A DNA stretch of 15,277 nt from Hyphomicrobiaceae bacterium (GCA_020442225.1 JAGRKR010000117.1:1-15277); one strand, 5' to 3'. Numbered from the stretch's first letter, positions 1-7,543 are shown. A program made the numbers and translations. The notes: generated by a model not told the origin, from the sequence alone.

Positions 1-195
1 CATGCCCGGCATGGCGGCATCGACCAGAGACACGTGGCTGTTGGGCGCCCCGCCGAAAGCGGTCGAGGCTCCGGAGAAGAGCTTCGCCTGGGTCGCCACC
101 TGGGCGTGGATCTCCATGCCGACGACGATCTCCCAGGGGCCGGATGTCCCCTCGACGAGATTCTTCGGCTTGGCTGAGTTGGCTCGGTCCTGCAT
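1..195 (-). CDS. gatB: Asp/Glu-tRNA(Asn/Gln) amidotransferase subunit B, N-terminal part
   Basis: This is the first 65 residues of GatB; the gene continues beyond position 1. GatB belongs to the cytoplasmic GatCAB complex, which converts Glu-tRNA(Gln) and Asp-tRNA(Asn) to the amidated forms. The translated start carries the family signature: [12 protein letters not shown] at residues 21-32, then KLFSG and [10 protein letters not shown], then LVDAAMPGM at 58-65. The ATG at 193-195 is preceded by AAGGGG about 6 bases upstream, which supports this start. The leader of about 20 residues before WEIV is typical of alphaproteobacterial GatB. The C-terminal body, including the tRNA-binding tail, cannot be seen. 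A GatA or GatC gene is not in the window. Confidence 0.95.
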   Translation of the reverse strand, partial: MQDRANSAKPKNLVEGTSGPWEIVVGMEIHAQVATQAKLFSGASTAFGGAPNSHVSLVDAAMPGM

Positions 196-277
196 GCTCC
201 GCCCCTTGCGCGGGTCGTTGATGGGCTTTGCCGCCTCAATAGACCAGGAACGCGCCCAAGGGAACATGCCATGCGCG

Positions 278-295
278 CCCGGCCCGAGGGCCGGG
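278..295 (-). terminator. GC-rich hairpin between the MFS/spermidine synthase gene and gatB
   Basis: CCCGGCCC and GGGCCGGG form a perfect 8-bp stem around GA (in practice 7 bp with a four-base loop). It lies 44 bases after the stop of the upstream minus-strand gene and 83 bases before the gatB start. No T-run follows on the minus strand, so it may slow or pause polymerase or stabilise mRNA rather than terminate. Confidence 0.3.
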
Positions 296-338
296 GGTCA
301 GGAACCGGTGTGCGGGAGCCGAACGCGCCGGACGCCGA

Positions 339-2615
339 TTACCAGCCGAGCTTGCGCCGCACGGGATCCATGATGTTCGAATAGTCGTCGGTCCACACCC
401 GGCCTGCCGGTCCGGCTTCGGCCTTCGACCAGCTCGTGTCGGCGGAGATCCGGCCGACATGCTCCGGCCGCCGGGCGGCGATCGCCACGTGCGCGCGCGC
501 CTGCAGCGAGGCCGCGAACGGGGGCAAGACCGCCTGATCGCGCTTGTGCCAGGCCATCAGGCCGGCCGCGCCGGCAGCCCCCGCCACCACCTGGTCGAGC
601 AGCATGTGGCGGTTGGTGATGTTGAAGACGATCGCGCCTTTCGGCGAGAGCTTGGCCGCATACATGGCCAGCGCCTCCGCCGTCAGCAGATGCACGGGCA
701 CCGCATCGGAAGAGAACGCATCGAGGATGATGAGGTCGTAACCCGGCTTGGCCTCGGCCAGCGTCAGCCGCCCGTCGCCCAGCACCACAGGCGCACCGGG
801 GGCGCAGGCCGTGAACGAGCGGAACACCGAGCGGTCACGCGCGATGCGCACCACCTCGGGGTCGATCTCGAAGAACTCCCAGCCCTCCCCGCTCCTGGCG
901 TGACAGGCGAGCGAGCCCATGCCGAGGCCGACGACCGCCACGCGGCCGAGCTTGCCCCCATGCACCTGACGCGCCGCCTCGATGGCCGCCGCATAGGGAC
1001 CGCCGCGATAGAAATAGCTGGCAGGCTCCGGTCGGCTCTTCACCGGCGCACCGTCCGCCGTGCGCACCCATTCCGCCCCGTGCACCGTGCTGCCGTGCAC
1101 GAGGTAGCGGGCCCGCCCGTCCTCCGTCTGGCGCACTGTGTGGACGGCGAAGAAGCTGCGCGTGCGCGAGACGATCTCGGAGCCGTTCATGCCGAGCTGC
1201 TGCAGGAGCACGGCGAGAACCGTGGCCGCCACCAGCCGCAGCGGCGCCTCGCGCGAGATCACGATCGTACCGGCCAGGACGAGCAGAGCCCCGAGGCCGA
1301 CGAGCATCGGCAGCACCACGCGCCCGGCCTGCAGCGCCACGAACGCCAGCGCCACCGCGCCAGCGATAATAGCCACGCGCGCGATGCCGACCCTGCGCAC
1401 CTCGGCGCGCAGGCCCGGCCGCGCCAGGGCAGCCGCGATGATCAGCAGCGGATATTCGAGAATGTCGTTGAAGATCGCAGGGGCCACCAGGCTCGCGAAG
1501 ACGCCGCCGAGCACGCCGCCGAGCGAGACGTAGAGATAGAACTCGGTCAGCCGGCTCGCCTGCGGACGCCGGCGGTAGAGCTCGCCGTGGCAGATCATGG
1601 CCGAGACGAAGAAGAAGCCGAGATGCGCGGCCAGCACCACGCCGAGCGGCGCGATGCGCGGCAGCACGACGATGGCCACCAGCACGGCCAGCACCGCTGG
1701 CTGCAGTGCCAGGAGCTTGACGTGCAGACGCTCGCCGCGGCTCGAGAACGCGAGGACGAAGGTCAGCAGGAACAGCGCCAGGGGCAGGACCCACAGCAGC
1801 GGCACGGTTGCGATGTCCGTCGAGATGTGGGCGGTGACCGCCACCAGCAGCGCGGACGGCACGAAGGCGAGCGCAATCCACGCGGCCCGCTTCTGCCAGC
1901 CGATGGCCGCGCCGACATCGCGAGCCTGCGACGGCTTCAGGCAGGCCCCCGCCGCGGCGCTGCCGCTCATGGCGACGAAACCGGAAGCGGCAATGCTGAC
2001 GGCGAGAAGCACGAAGCCGACGCCCCAGAGCGTGCTTTGGGTCTTGAGCGCCAGCCACGGCTCGATCACGAACGGATAGGCCAGCAGGGCGGCGAAGCTG
2101 CCGAGGTTGGACGCGCCGTAGAGGAAATAAGGATCGCCCGCGTGGGCGTGGCCGCTGCGCGAGAACCAGGCCTGCAAGAGCGGACCATTCGCCGACACCG
2201 AAAAGAACGGCAGTCCGACGGACAGCGCGAAGACGCCGATCAGCCAGAAGGCCTGGCCCTGGCTCGGCGGTGCGCCGAGCGTCTGATCGAAAGCGATGGG
2301 CAGCCCGACGAGCGCCACGACGGCGCAGACGCCGACATGGGTGAGGACCGCCTGGCGCGGCGTCAGCGTGCGGTTGAGCGCGTGGGCGAAGCCGTAGCCC
2401 GCCAGCAGCACGGCCTGGAAGAAGACCATGGCCACGGACCACACCGCCGGCGTCCCGCCGAGCTTGGGCGTGACCATCTTGGCGAACATCGGCTGGACTG
2501 CGAACAGAAGGAACGCCGAGAGGAAGATCGTGACCACGAACACCGGCAGGACCAGCCGCTCACGCCATGCGCCGAGCTTGCCCGGAACCGCGCCCAGACC
2601 ATCCGACATGCTCAT
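339..2615 (-). CDS. Fused multi-span membrane protein / spermidine-synthase-like domain protein
   Basis: The protein has 758 residues. The first ~500 residues are hydrophobic and form many membrane spans, starting with a helix near residues 20-42. The C-terminal ~240 residues are a Rossmann-type spermidine-synthase/methyltransferase fold: GLGMGS at 563-568, acidic E583/D585 in FFEID, D614 in LGDGR and D632 in LDAFSSDAVP. Known proteins of this layout are annotated as fused MFS/spermidine synthase and have no settled reaction. The DAFSSD motif differs from the catalytic region of true aminopropyltransferases, so real spermidine synthesis is doubtful. The start at 2615 was chosen because GGAG lies 10 bases upstream and the sequence MSMSDG leads directly into the first span. 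An open frame extends 85 codons further but has shadow-like, Arg-rich composition. No polyamine genes are adjacent. Confidence 0.88.
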   Translation of the reverse strand: MSMSDGLGAVPGKLGAWRERLVLPVFVVTIFLSAFLLFAVQPMFAKMVTPKLGGTPAVWSVAMVFFQAVLLAGYGFAHALNRTLTPRQAVLTHVGVCAVVALVGLPIAFDQTLGAPPSQGQAFWLIGVFALSVGLPFFSVSANGPLLQAWFSRSGHAHAGDPYFLYGASNLGSFAALLAYPFVIEPWLALKTQSTLWGVGFVLLAVSIAASGFVAMSGSAAAGACLKPSQARDVGAAIGWQKRAAWIALAFVPSALLVAVTAHISTDIATVPLLWVLPLALFLLTFVLAFSSRGERLHVKLLALQPAVLAVLVAIVVLPRIAPLGVVLAAHLGFFFVSAMICHGELYRRRPQASRLTEFYLYVSLGGVLGGVFASLVAPAIFNDILEYPLLIIAAALARPGLRAEVRRVGIARVAIIAGAVALAFVALQAGRVVLPMLVGLGALLVLAGTIVISREAPLRLVAATVLAVLLQQLGMNGSEIVSRTRSFFAVHTVRQTEDGRARYLVHGSTVHGAEWVRTADGAPVKSRPEPASYFYRGGPYAAAIEAARQVHGGKLGRVAVVGLGMGSLACHARSGEGWEFFEIDPEVVRIARDRSVFRSFTACAPGAPVVLGDGRLTLAEAKPGYDLIILDAFSSDAVPVHLLTAEALAMYAAKLSPKGAIVFNITNRHMLLDQVVAGAAGAAGLMAWHKRDQAVLPPFAASLQARAHVAIAARRPEHVGRISADTSWSKAEAGPAGRVWTDDYSNIMDPVRRKLGW

Positions 2616-2904
2616 TGACGGCAAACTCCGCTTTCGCGTGCGGTCGGGGCTGGCTGGAAACGCCGTGCGGTCCCATGCGAGCCTCGAGCGCGCCCTACCT
2701 CTTCGATCGGAGCGTCGGTCACGACGTCGAGGGACTGCGCGAGCGCGCCCTCCAACATCGATCGCGCCCCAGCGCGGCACGTACAGGCCAATGGAGCAGC
2801 CGTCACCGCCCCCCAATCGCCTGCACCCGACGAAACACGACGCGCCGCACCCGCGTGCGGTCGCTCGCATCCTCGTCAGACTGCCTACGATACGGAGAAA
2901 GCCG
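2616..2904. other. 289-base non-coding gap before the membrane/spermidine synthase gene
   Basis: This should hold the promoter of the minus-strand gene starting at 2615 and the end of the luxR transcript. I see no clear -35/-10 pair and no T-tailed hairpin. A GTG-started 64-codon minus-strand frame (2612-2806) ends in an ATGA overlap with the downstream start, but its codon use (many CGA, GCT, TTG and CCA codons) is unlike its neighbours and I do not call it a gene. Confidence 0.4.
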
Positions 2905-3708
2905 TTAAGAGCGATTTAGCGCTATTCGAGTTGCATCGGCCGCGACAGGCCGCTCGCCCCGTGCGGGGCCGCTGCGCGCATGCCGAAGCGCCATCACGAC
3001 GGCCTGCACACGCGTCGCCACGCCGAGTTTCCGCTTCACGTTCTCGACGTGGTAGTTCACCGTCTTGGCGCTGATGTCGAGGATGCGGCCGATCTGCCAG
3101 TCGGACTTTCCTTCAGCGATCCACATCAGGCATTCCCGCTCGCGCTCGGTCAGGCCGATCGCCCGCTCGCGCGCCCTGGCTGCCAGCACGGACAACCGGC
3201 AGTGCGCCAGGGTCGCCGCCATCGTCAGCGCGGTCCGCTCTGCCCGGCACGGCGCCTTGCCCTTGCCGCCGATGCTGACCACACCGAACTCGCCGCCGGC
3301 ATCGAAAATGGGCACGACGAAGCCACAGTCCATGCCGTACCCGGCGGCATGTTGCATGACCTCCTCTTCCTCCGGATCGAGCCGCCTCCCGCCGACCGCT
3401 TCCGCCCAGGTGAAGGGCACATCCGTCCGCGCCAGCGCCCGGCAGATGGGATCGACATGAAAATAGCCGCGCGCCACGTACTCCCGCACCCACGCCTCCG
3501 GCCGCGTGCACATCAGCAGGGACCCGGGGTCGGGCGCCCCCATCTCGTCGAACTGGACGCACACGACATTCGACCAGCCGAGCCTCTGGACGAGCTTCTG
3601 GAAGTGCTCCGCGACGACCGCAGGCGATCTCAGCCCCGCAACGCGCTCGACGAACGCCAGCGCCAGTTGGCGGGGGTCGGCAATGTCCTGTGACAAGCTG
3701 CTGCGCAT
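2905..3708 (-). CDS. LuxR-family quorum-sensing-type transcriptional regulator (LuxR solo)
   Basis: This 267-residue regulator has an N-terminal autoinducer-binding domain (about 15-165) and a C-terminal LuxR/GerE helix-turn-helix (about 186-241). All nine residues nearly invariant in quorum-sensing LuxR proteins are present with TraR spacing: W73, Y77, D86, P87, W101 and G129 in the ligand pocket (TraR W57, Y61, D70, P71, W85, G113), and E190, L194 and G200 in the DNA-binding domain (TraR E178, L182, G188). This supports binding of an acyl-homoserine lactone or close analogue. No LuxI synthase is in the window, so it is a solo as far as can be seen. It is divergent from a lactonase-type hydrolase. 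The ATG at 3708 has GGGA 6 bases upstream; a further in-frame ATG at 3720 has no visible ribosome site. An unusual tail of about 25 residues follows the HTH. Confidence 0.9.
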   Translation of the reverse strand: MRSSLSQDIADPRQLALAFVERVAGLRSPAVVAEHFQKLVQRLGWSNVVCVQFDEMGAPDPGSLLMCTRPEAWVREYVARGYFHVDPICRALARTDVPFTWAEAVGGRRLDPEEEEVMQHAAGYGMDCGFVVPIFDAGGEFGVVSIGGKGKAPCRAERTALTMAATLAHCRLSVLAARARERAIGLTERERECLMWIAEGKSDWQIGRILDISAKTVNYHVENVKRKLGVATRVQAVVMALRHARSGPARGERPVAADATRIALNRS

Positions 3709-3764
3709 TCCACTTCCCATCGCAGAGCGTCGAGCAACGCGGCCGACCAGTCACCGAGCGAACA

Positions 3765-3780
3765 TCGGATGCATGTCCGA
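3765..3780. promoter_or_regulatory. Inverted repeat in the luxR-lactonase intergenic region, candidate operator
   Basis: TCGGA-N6-TCCGA forms a 16-base inverted repeat in the 192-base gap between the divergent luxR-type gene and the hydrolase gene. It lies about 57 bases upstream of the luxR start. LuxR-family sites are inverted repeats of 18-20 bases, so this is a possible binding site, though the arms are only 5 bp. Weak promoter-like elements towards the hydrolase (TTGTCA near 3810, TAGACT near 3864) are not at proper spacing. Confidence 0.35.
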
Positions 3781-3900
3781 GATGCGAGAATGAATTGGGA
3801 AGAGTTTCCTTGTCAATGCCAAACGATGGGCTCACTGCGCTCGCGTCCCCGGCTCTCACTCACTAGACTGGCGCCGATCACGGGCCGACGGGAGTGGGGC

Positions 3901-4704
3901 ATGAGCGAGACAGAGACCTACGAGATCTTCGCCATCAAGTACGGCGAGCGCACCCAGCGCATCCGCGCGGAAAATTTCATCATGGCCGACAATCACGACG
4001 CGCCGGAGCCACTCGACTTCTTCGTCTGGGTGATCCGCAACGAGACGCGCACCATTCTCGTCGATACCGGCTTCGACCGGCGCGAGGCCGCCCGCCGCGA
4101 CCGCTCCGTTCTGCGCGAGCCGGTCGAGGCGCTGGCCCTGCTCGGGATCGATGCCGCAAAACTCTCCACCGTCATCGTCACGCATCTCCATTTCGACCAT
4201 GCCGGCACGCTCGACGCCTTCACCGGGGCGACCTTCCATCTACAAGCCGCCGAGATGGCCTTTGCGACGGGTCCTTGCATGTGTCACCCGCACATGCGCG
4301 CGCCCTTCACCGCCGATCACGTCTGCGCCATGGTGCGCAACGTCTATTCGGGGCGTGTCGTGTTCCACGACGGCGACGGCGAGGTGGCGCCGGGCGTCAG
4401 CGTGCATCACATGGGCGGCCACAGCCGGGGGCTGCAGGCCGTGCGCGTGATGACGGCGCGGGGCCCGGTCATGCTGGCCTCCGACGCCTCCCACTTCTAC
4501 GAGCACGTGGAAACCGGTAAGGTGTTCCCGATCGTCGTCAACGTCGAGGAGACGCTCGAAGGCTACAAGCGCCTGAAGCGCCTCGCCGCCTCTCGCCAGC
4601 ACATCATTCCCGGGCACGATCCTCTGGTGCTCAGACGCTATCCCGCTCTCTCGCCTGCGACCGCGGGTATCGTGCACCGGCTCGACCTCCCGCCCCAGAC
4701 CTGA
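3901..4704 (+). CDS. MBL-fold hydrolase, N-acyl-homoserine-lactonase-like
   Basis: This 267-residue metallo-beta-lactamase-fold protein carries a full dinuclear zinc site: H95-x-H97-x-D99-H100 (HLHFDH), H174 (GGHSRG), D195 (SDASHF) and H239 (PGHDP). The D195-H239 spacing of 44 equals that of AiiA (D191-H235). Lactonases of this kind open the ring of acyl-homoserine lactones and silence quorum sensing. AiiA's active-site Tyr194 (D-A-S-Y) is His198 here (D-A-S-H), so the subfamily and substrate could differ. The ATG at 3901 is preceded by GGGAG 6 bases upstream. The open frame continues 44 codons upstream but overlaps the regulatory gap. There is no signal peptide, so it should act in the cytoplasm. 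It faces a LuxR-type regulator and is followed 42 bases later by an exporter gene, probably in one transcript. Confidence 0.88.
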   Translation: MSETETYEIFAIKYGERTQRIRAENFIMADNHDAPEPLDFFVWVIRNETRTILVDTGFDRREAARRDRSVLREPVEALALLGIDAAKLSTVIVTHLHFDHAGTLDAFTGATFHLQAAEMAFATGPCMCHPHMRAPFTADHVCAMVRNVYSGRVVFHDGDGEVAPGVSVHHMGGHSRGLQAVRVMTARGPVMLASDASHFYEHVETGKVFPIVVNVEETLEGYKRLKRLAASRQHIIPGHDPLVLRRYPALSPATAGIVHRLDLPPQT

Positions 4705-4746
4705 CGCGCGCCCCGACCCAGCACTGCCCCCTACAGGAGACCGGCC

Positions 4747-5478
4747 TTGCCCGAGCATGTTCTGTTGATCGTCGCCGGCGCGCTGGCCGGTGGCTTCGTG
4801 CTCGGCCTTACGGGCTTCGGCAACGGGCTCACCGCCTATGGGCTGTGGCTGCACGTGCTGCCGCCGCAGCTCGGGGCGCCGCTCGTCGCGATCGGCTCCA
4901 TCATCGGGCACATGCAGACGTTTCGCGGCCTCAGGCATGCCATCCATCCGCGGCGCTTCTGGCCCTTCATCATCGGCGGCCTGCTCGGCGTGCCGATCGG
5001 CACGTGGCTGCTCGGCGTGATCTCCACACCGGCCTTCAAGCTGTTCGCGGGCGTCGTGCTCGCCGTCTACTCGATCATCTCGCTGGCCGGCGGGCTGAAT
5101 TTCACGCTCAAGCGCGAGAACCGTATCCTCGATGCGATCGTCGGCTTCATTGGCGGCATCGGCGGCGGCCTCGCGTCCCTCTCCGGACCGCCGCTCACCA
5201 TCTGGTGCGGCCTCAAGGGCTGGCCCAAGGACGAGCAGCGCGGCACCTATCAGCCGTACAACTTCGCGATGCTGGTGGCGGCTATGGTCTCGTTCGCCAT
5301 TGCCGGCCTGCTCACCGCGACCTTCTGGAAGCTCGCCCTGCTGACCGTGCCGCCGACCATGGCCGGCGTCTGGCTCGGGCGGCTGCTCTATGGCAAGGTC
5401 GACGACGCCGTTTTCCGCAAGATCGTGCTGGCGCTGCTGACGTTGTCAGGCATAACGCTCGTCTGGGGCAATCTCTGA
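4747..5478 (+). CDS. TauE/SafE (TSUP) family sulfite/anion exporter
   Basis: The product is a 243-residue inner-membrane protein with about seven or eight spans and Gly-rich repeated halves (GLTGFGNGLTAYGLWL near 20-35, GFIGGIGGGLASLSGPP near 136-152), the layout of the TauE/SafE family (formerly DUF81). Known members export sulfite, sulfoacetate or related anions; the substrate here is unknown. Translation starts at TTG 4747: AGGAG lies 7 bases upstream, and the nearby ATG at 4756 is out of frame. It follows the lactonase-like gene by 42 bases, suggesting co-transcription, and ends 9 bases from the convergent stop of the acyl-CoA synthetase gene. The sulfur cluster 2.3 kb away makes sulfite export a reasonable but unproven guess. 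Confidence 0.88.
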   Translation: MPEHVLLIVAGALAGGFVLGLTGFGNGLTAYGLWLHVLPPQLGAPLVAIGSIIGHMQTFRGLRHAIHPRRFWPFIIGGLLGVPIGTWLLGVISTPAFKLFAGVVLAVYSIISLAGGLNFTLKRENRILDAIVGFIGGIGGGLASLSGPPLTIWCGLKGWPKDEQRGTYQPYNFAMLVAAMVSFAIAGLLTATFWKLALLTVPPTMAGVWLGRLLYGKVDDAVFRKIVLALLTLSGITLVWGNL

Positions 5479-5487
5479 GAGCCGCCG

Positions 5488-7134
5488 TTACGCGCGGCCC
5501 CGCGCCGCCAGATCGCGCTCGCGCGCCCGAAGCTCCACGCGCCGCACCTTGCCCGTGATGGTCATCGGCAACGCCTCGACGAAGCGGATGTGGCGCGGAT
5601 ACTCGTGCGCCGCCAGCCGCTCGCGCACGTGCGCCTGGATGGCCACGGCGAGCTCGGGCGACGCCACCTCGCCGCTGTTGAGCACGAGATAGGCCGTCAC
5701 CGCCTCCCCGCGCACGGCATCGGGCGCGCCGACGACGCCTGCGAGCGCCACGGCGGGGTGCGAGACGAGGCATTCCTCCACCTCGCCCGGACCGATGCGA
5801 TAGCCGGCCGAGGTGATGACGTCGTCGTCGCGCCCCTTGAACCAGAAATAGCCGTCCGCGTCCTTCACCGCGATATCGCCGAGCAGACACCAGTGACCGC
5901 GGAACTTCGCCTCGGTGGCGGCCGGCTGCCGCCAATAGCCGAGGAACATGACGGGGTCCGGCCGCCGGACGGCGACGACGCCTTCGCGCCCCGGCGGCAG
6001 CACCGCGCCGCTCTCGTCGACGATCTCGACGACATGACCGGGAATGGCCCGCCCCATCGAGCCCGGTCGCACCGCGAAGAGATCCGGCGCATTGCCGACG
6101 ACGAGATTGACCTCCGTCTGGCCGAAGAACTCGGCGATCGTCAGGCCGAACGTCTCTCGCCCCCAGGCGATCAGGTCGCCGCCAAGCGTTTCCCCGCCGG
6201 TGCCGAGCGTGCGCAGGGCGAAGGCGTAATGGAGCCGTGGCGCCGCCACCTGACGCATGAGCCGCAGGGCCGTTGGAGGCAGGAAGACGTTGCGTACGTG
6301 GTGACGCGCCATGAAGTCGAAGGCCCAGTCCGGCTCGAACTTGCTGCGGGTCGCCGCGACCACGGGAACGCCATGGTAGAGTGAGGGCAGCAGGACATCG
6401 AGCAGACCACCCGCCCAGGCCCAGTCGGCTGGCGTCCAGAAGCGATCACCTGCCCGCGGGAAGCCGTCGTGGGGCACCATGACGCCCGGCAGATGGCCAA
6501 GGAGGACACTCTGCGCATGCAGGACGCCCTTGGGATTGCCGGTGGTGCCCGAGGTGTACATCAGCAGCGCCGGATCGCAGATCGCGGTATCGGCCGTCTG
6601 GAACGACGCGGCCCCGTGGGCGACGACGCGCCAGAACTCGTGCGCCGGCGGCGACGCCTCCGGCCCGACCACCACGACATGGCGCAAGCTGGCGATCGCG
6701 GCCAGAGTGCCGGCGAGCCGCGCATGCGCTGCGGCACTGGTGACAAGCAGCACTGCCGCGCTGTCCGCGAGGCGAAAGCCGATGGCATCCGGCCCGAACA
6801 GGCTGAACAGCGGCAAGGCAACGGCGCCCACCTTCTGCACGGCCACGTGCGCAACGAGGCATTCGACGCCTTGGGGCAAATGGATCGCCACGACGTCGCC
6901 CCGGCGGACGCCGAACGCGACGAGGGCGTTGGCGAAACGGTTGGCCGTCTCCCGCACCTTGGCGAACGTCCACGTCTCGACGGCTCCGTCGGCCGTCTCC
7001 ACGAGCAGGGCCGGCGCCTCGGGGGTGCGGGCGGCATGACGGTCGACGATCTCGGCGGCGATGTTCAGGCGCGCCGGCAGCTCCCAGCGGAACGAGTGAT
7101 AGACCTCCTCGTAGCCGGAGCCTGCGAGGTGCAT
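5488..7134 (-). CDS. AMP-forming acyl-CoA synthetase (medium-chain/ACSM-like)
   Basis: This 548-residue enzyme of the acyl/aryl-CoA ligase (ANL) family activates a carboxylic acid to acyl-AMP and then acyl-CoA. It has the ATP-binding loop YTSGTTGNPKG at 193-203, FGQTE at 337-341, LGD at 418-420, the hinge region GRDDDVITSAGYRI at 434-447, and the catalytic Lys529 in TITGK. The GHWCLLGD sequence and overall order resemble medium-chain (ACSM-type) synthetases; the exact acid cannot be read from the sequence. The ATG at 7134 has a strong GGAGG about 6 bases upstream, whereas the earlier in-frame start at 7182 has none. A small ABM-fold gene lies 103 bases upstream on the same strand. No signal peptide; cytoplasmic. 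Confidence 0.93.
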   Translation of the reverse strand: MHLAGSGYEEVYHSFRWELPARLNIAAEIVDRHAARTPEAPALLVETADGAVETWTFAKVRETANRFANALVAFGVRRGDVVAIHLPQGVECLVAHVAVQKVGAVALPLFSLFGPDAIGFRLADSAAVLLVTSAAAHARLAGTLAAIASLRHVVVVGPEASPPAHEFWRVVAHGAASFQTADTAICDPALLMYTSGTTGNPKGVLHAQSVLLGHLPGVMVPHDGFPRAGDRFWTPADWAWAGGLLDVLLPSLYHGVPVVAATRSKFEPDWAFDFMARHHVRNVFLPPTALRLMRQVAAPRLHYAFALRTLGTGGETLGGDLIAWGRETFGLTIAEFFGQTEVNLVVGNAPDLFAVRPGSMGRAIPGHVVEIVDESGAVLPPGREGVVAVRRPDPVMFLGYWRQPAATEAKFRGHWCLLGDIAVKDADGYFWFKGRDDDVITSAGYRIGPGEVEECLVSHPAVALAGVVGAPDAVRGEAVTAYLVLNSGEVASPELAVAIQAHVRERLAAHEYPRHIRFVEALPMTITGKVRRVELRARERDLAARGRA

Positions 7135-7161
7135 GCGCGTCCTCCCCGTTCTCGGAGGCTG

Positions 7162-7212
7162 TCCCCGGCCGGCCCGGCGCACAGCGGAGCGCCGAACGCG
7201 CCGGCCCGGGGA
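7162..7212 (-). other. Nested hairpin between the ABM gene and the acyl-CoA synthetase gene
   Basis: TCCCCGG plus CCGGC (7162-7173) pairs with GCCGG plus CCGGGGA (7200-7212) as a 12-bp stem with a one-base bulge. Inside it, CGGCGC (7175-7180) pairs with GCGCCG (7189-7194) around an 8-base loop. It starts 25 bases past the ABM stop on the minus strand. It has no T-run, so it could be a weak terminator, an attenuator or an mRNA-stabilising element between two co-transcribed genes. Confidence 0.4.
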
Positions 7213-7237
7213 TGACGACGCAGGCCGCGCCGCCGCC

Positions 7238-7543
7238 TCAGCGCTTGGGCTTCATGCCATCCAGCATACGATAGGTTGCCAGCTTGCGCTCGAGGATCAT
7301 GTCCTTCACCGTCGGCGCGTAGGCGGCCATGTGCGGGCTCGTCTTGTGCGCCTCGAAAGCGGCGTCGTCGACGTAGACCTCGAACAGGAACACGTTGGCC
7401 GCGTTCTCCGGATCGACGGCGACGTCGAACTGCAGGCACCCCGGCTCCCTCTCCAGCGCGTTCCTGGCGTGACCCAGGATGGCCTTGTGGAACTCGCCAG
7501 CCCGCTCGGGCTTGATCTTGAAATCGACAGTCACGACCAGCAT
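7238..7543 (-). CDS. ABM-domain protein, putative quinol monooxygenase (YgiN-like)
   Basis: This 101-residue protein spans one antibiotic-biosynthesis-monooxygenase (ferredoxin-like alpha/beta) domain. The family pattern is visible: beta strand LVVTVDFKI at 2-10, EPGCLQFDV at 33-41, the strand VFLFEVYVD at 51-59, and the helix start AHKTSPH at 65-71. Such proteins form dimers and oxidise quinols or small aromatics without cofactor, or act as accessory proteins; the substrate is not evident. The ATG at 7543 is preceded by GGGAGGAG with about 6 bases of spacing. It is head-to-head with soxR across a 210-base gap that holds a palindromic operator candidate, so sulfur-dependent control is possible. 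It may be co-transcribed with the acyl-CoA synthetase gene downstream. Confidence 0.82.
   Translation of the reverse strand: MLVVTVDFKIKPERAGEFHKAILGHARNALEREPGCLQFDVAVDPENAANVFLFEVYVDDAAFEAHKTSPHMAAYAPTVKDMILERKLATYRMLDGMKPKR

Noticed and set aside
459..2618. 719-codon open frame on the plus strand
   Set aside because: It is the antisense of the membrane/spermidine synthase gene; composition is His/Arg/Gln/Asp-rich with no domain, a shadow produced by high GC.
2612..2806. 64-codon minus-strand frame ending in an ATGA overlap with the downstream gene
   Set aside because: The overlap suggested translational coupling, but the start is GTG, the codon use is unlike real genes here and no recognisable protein features exist.
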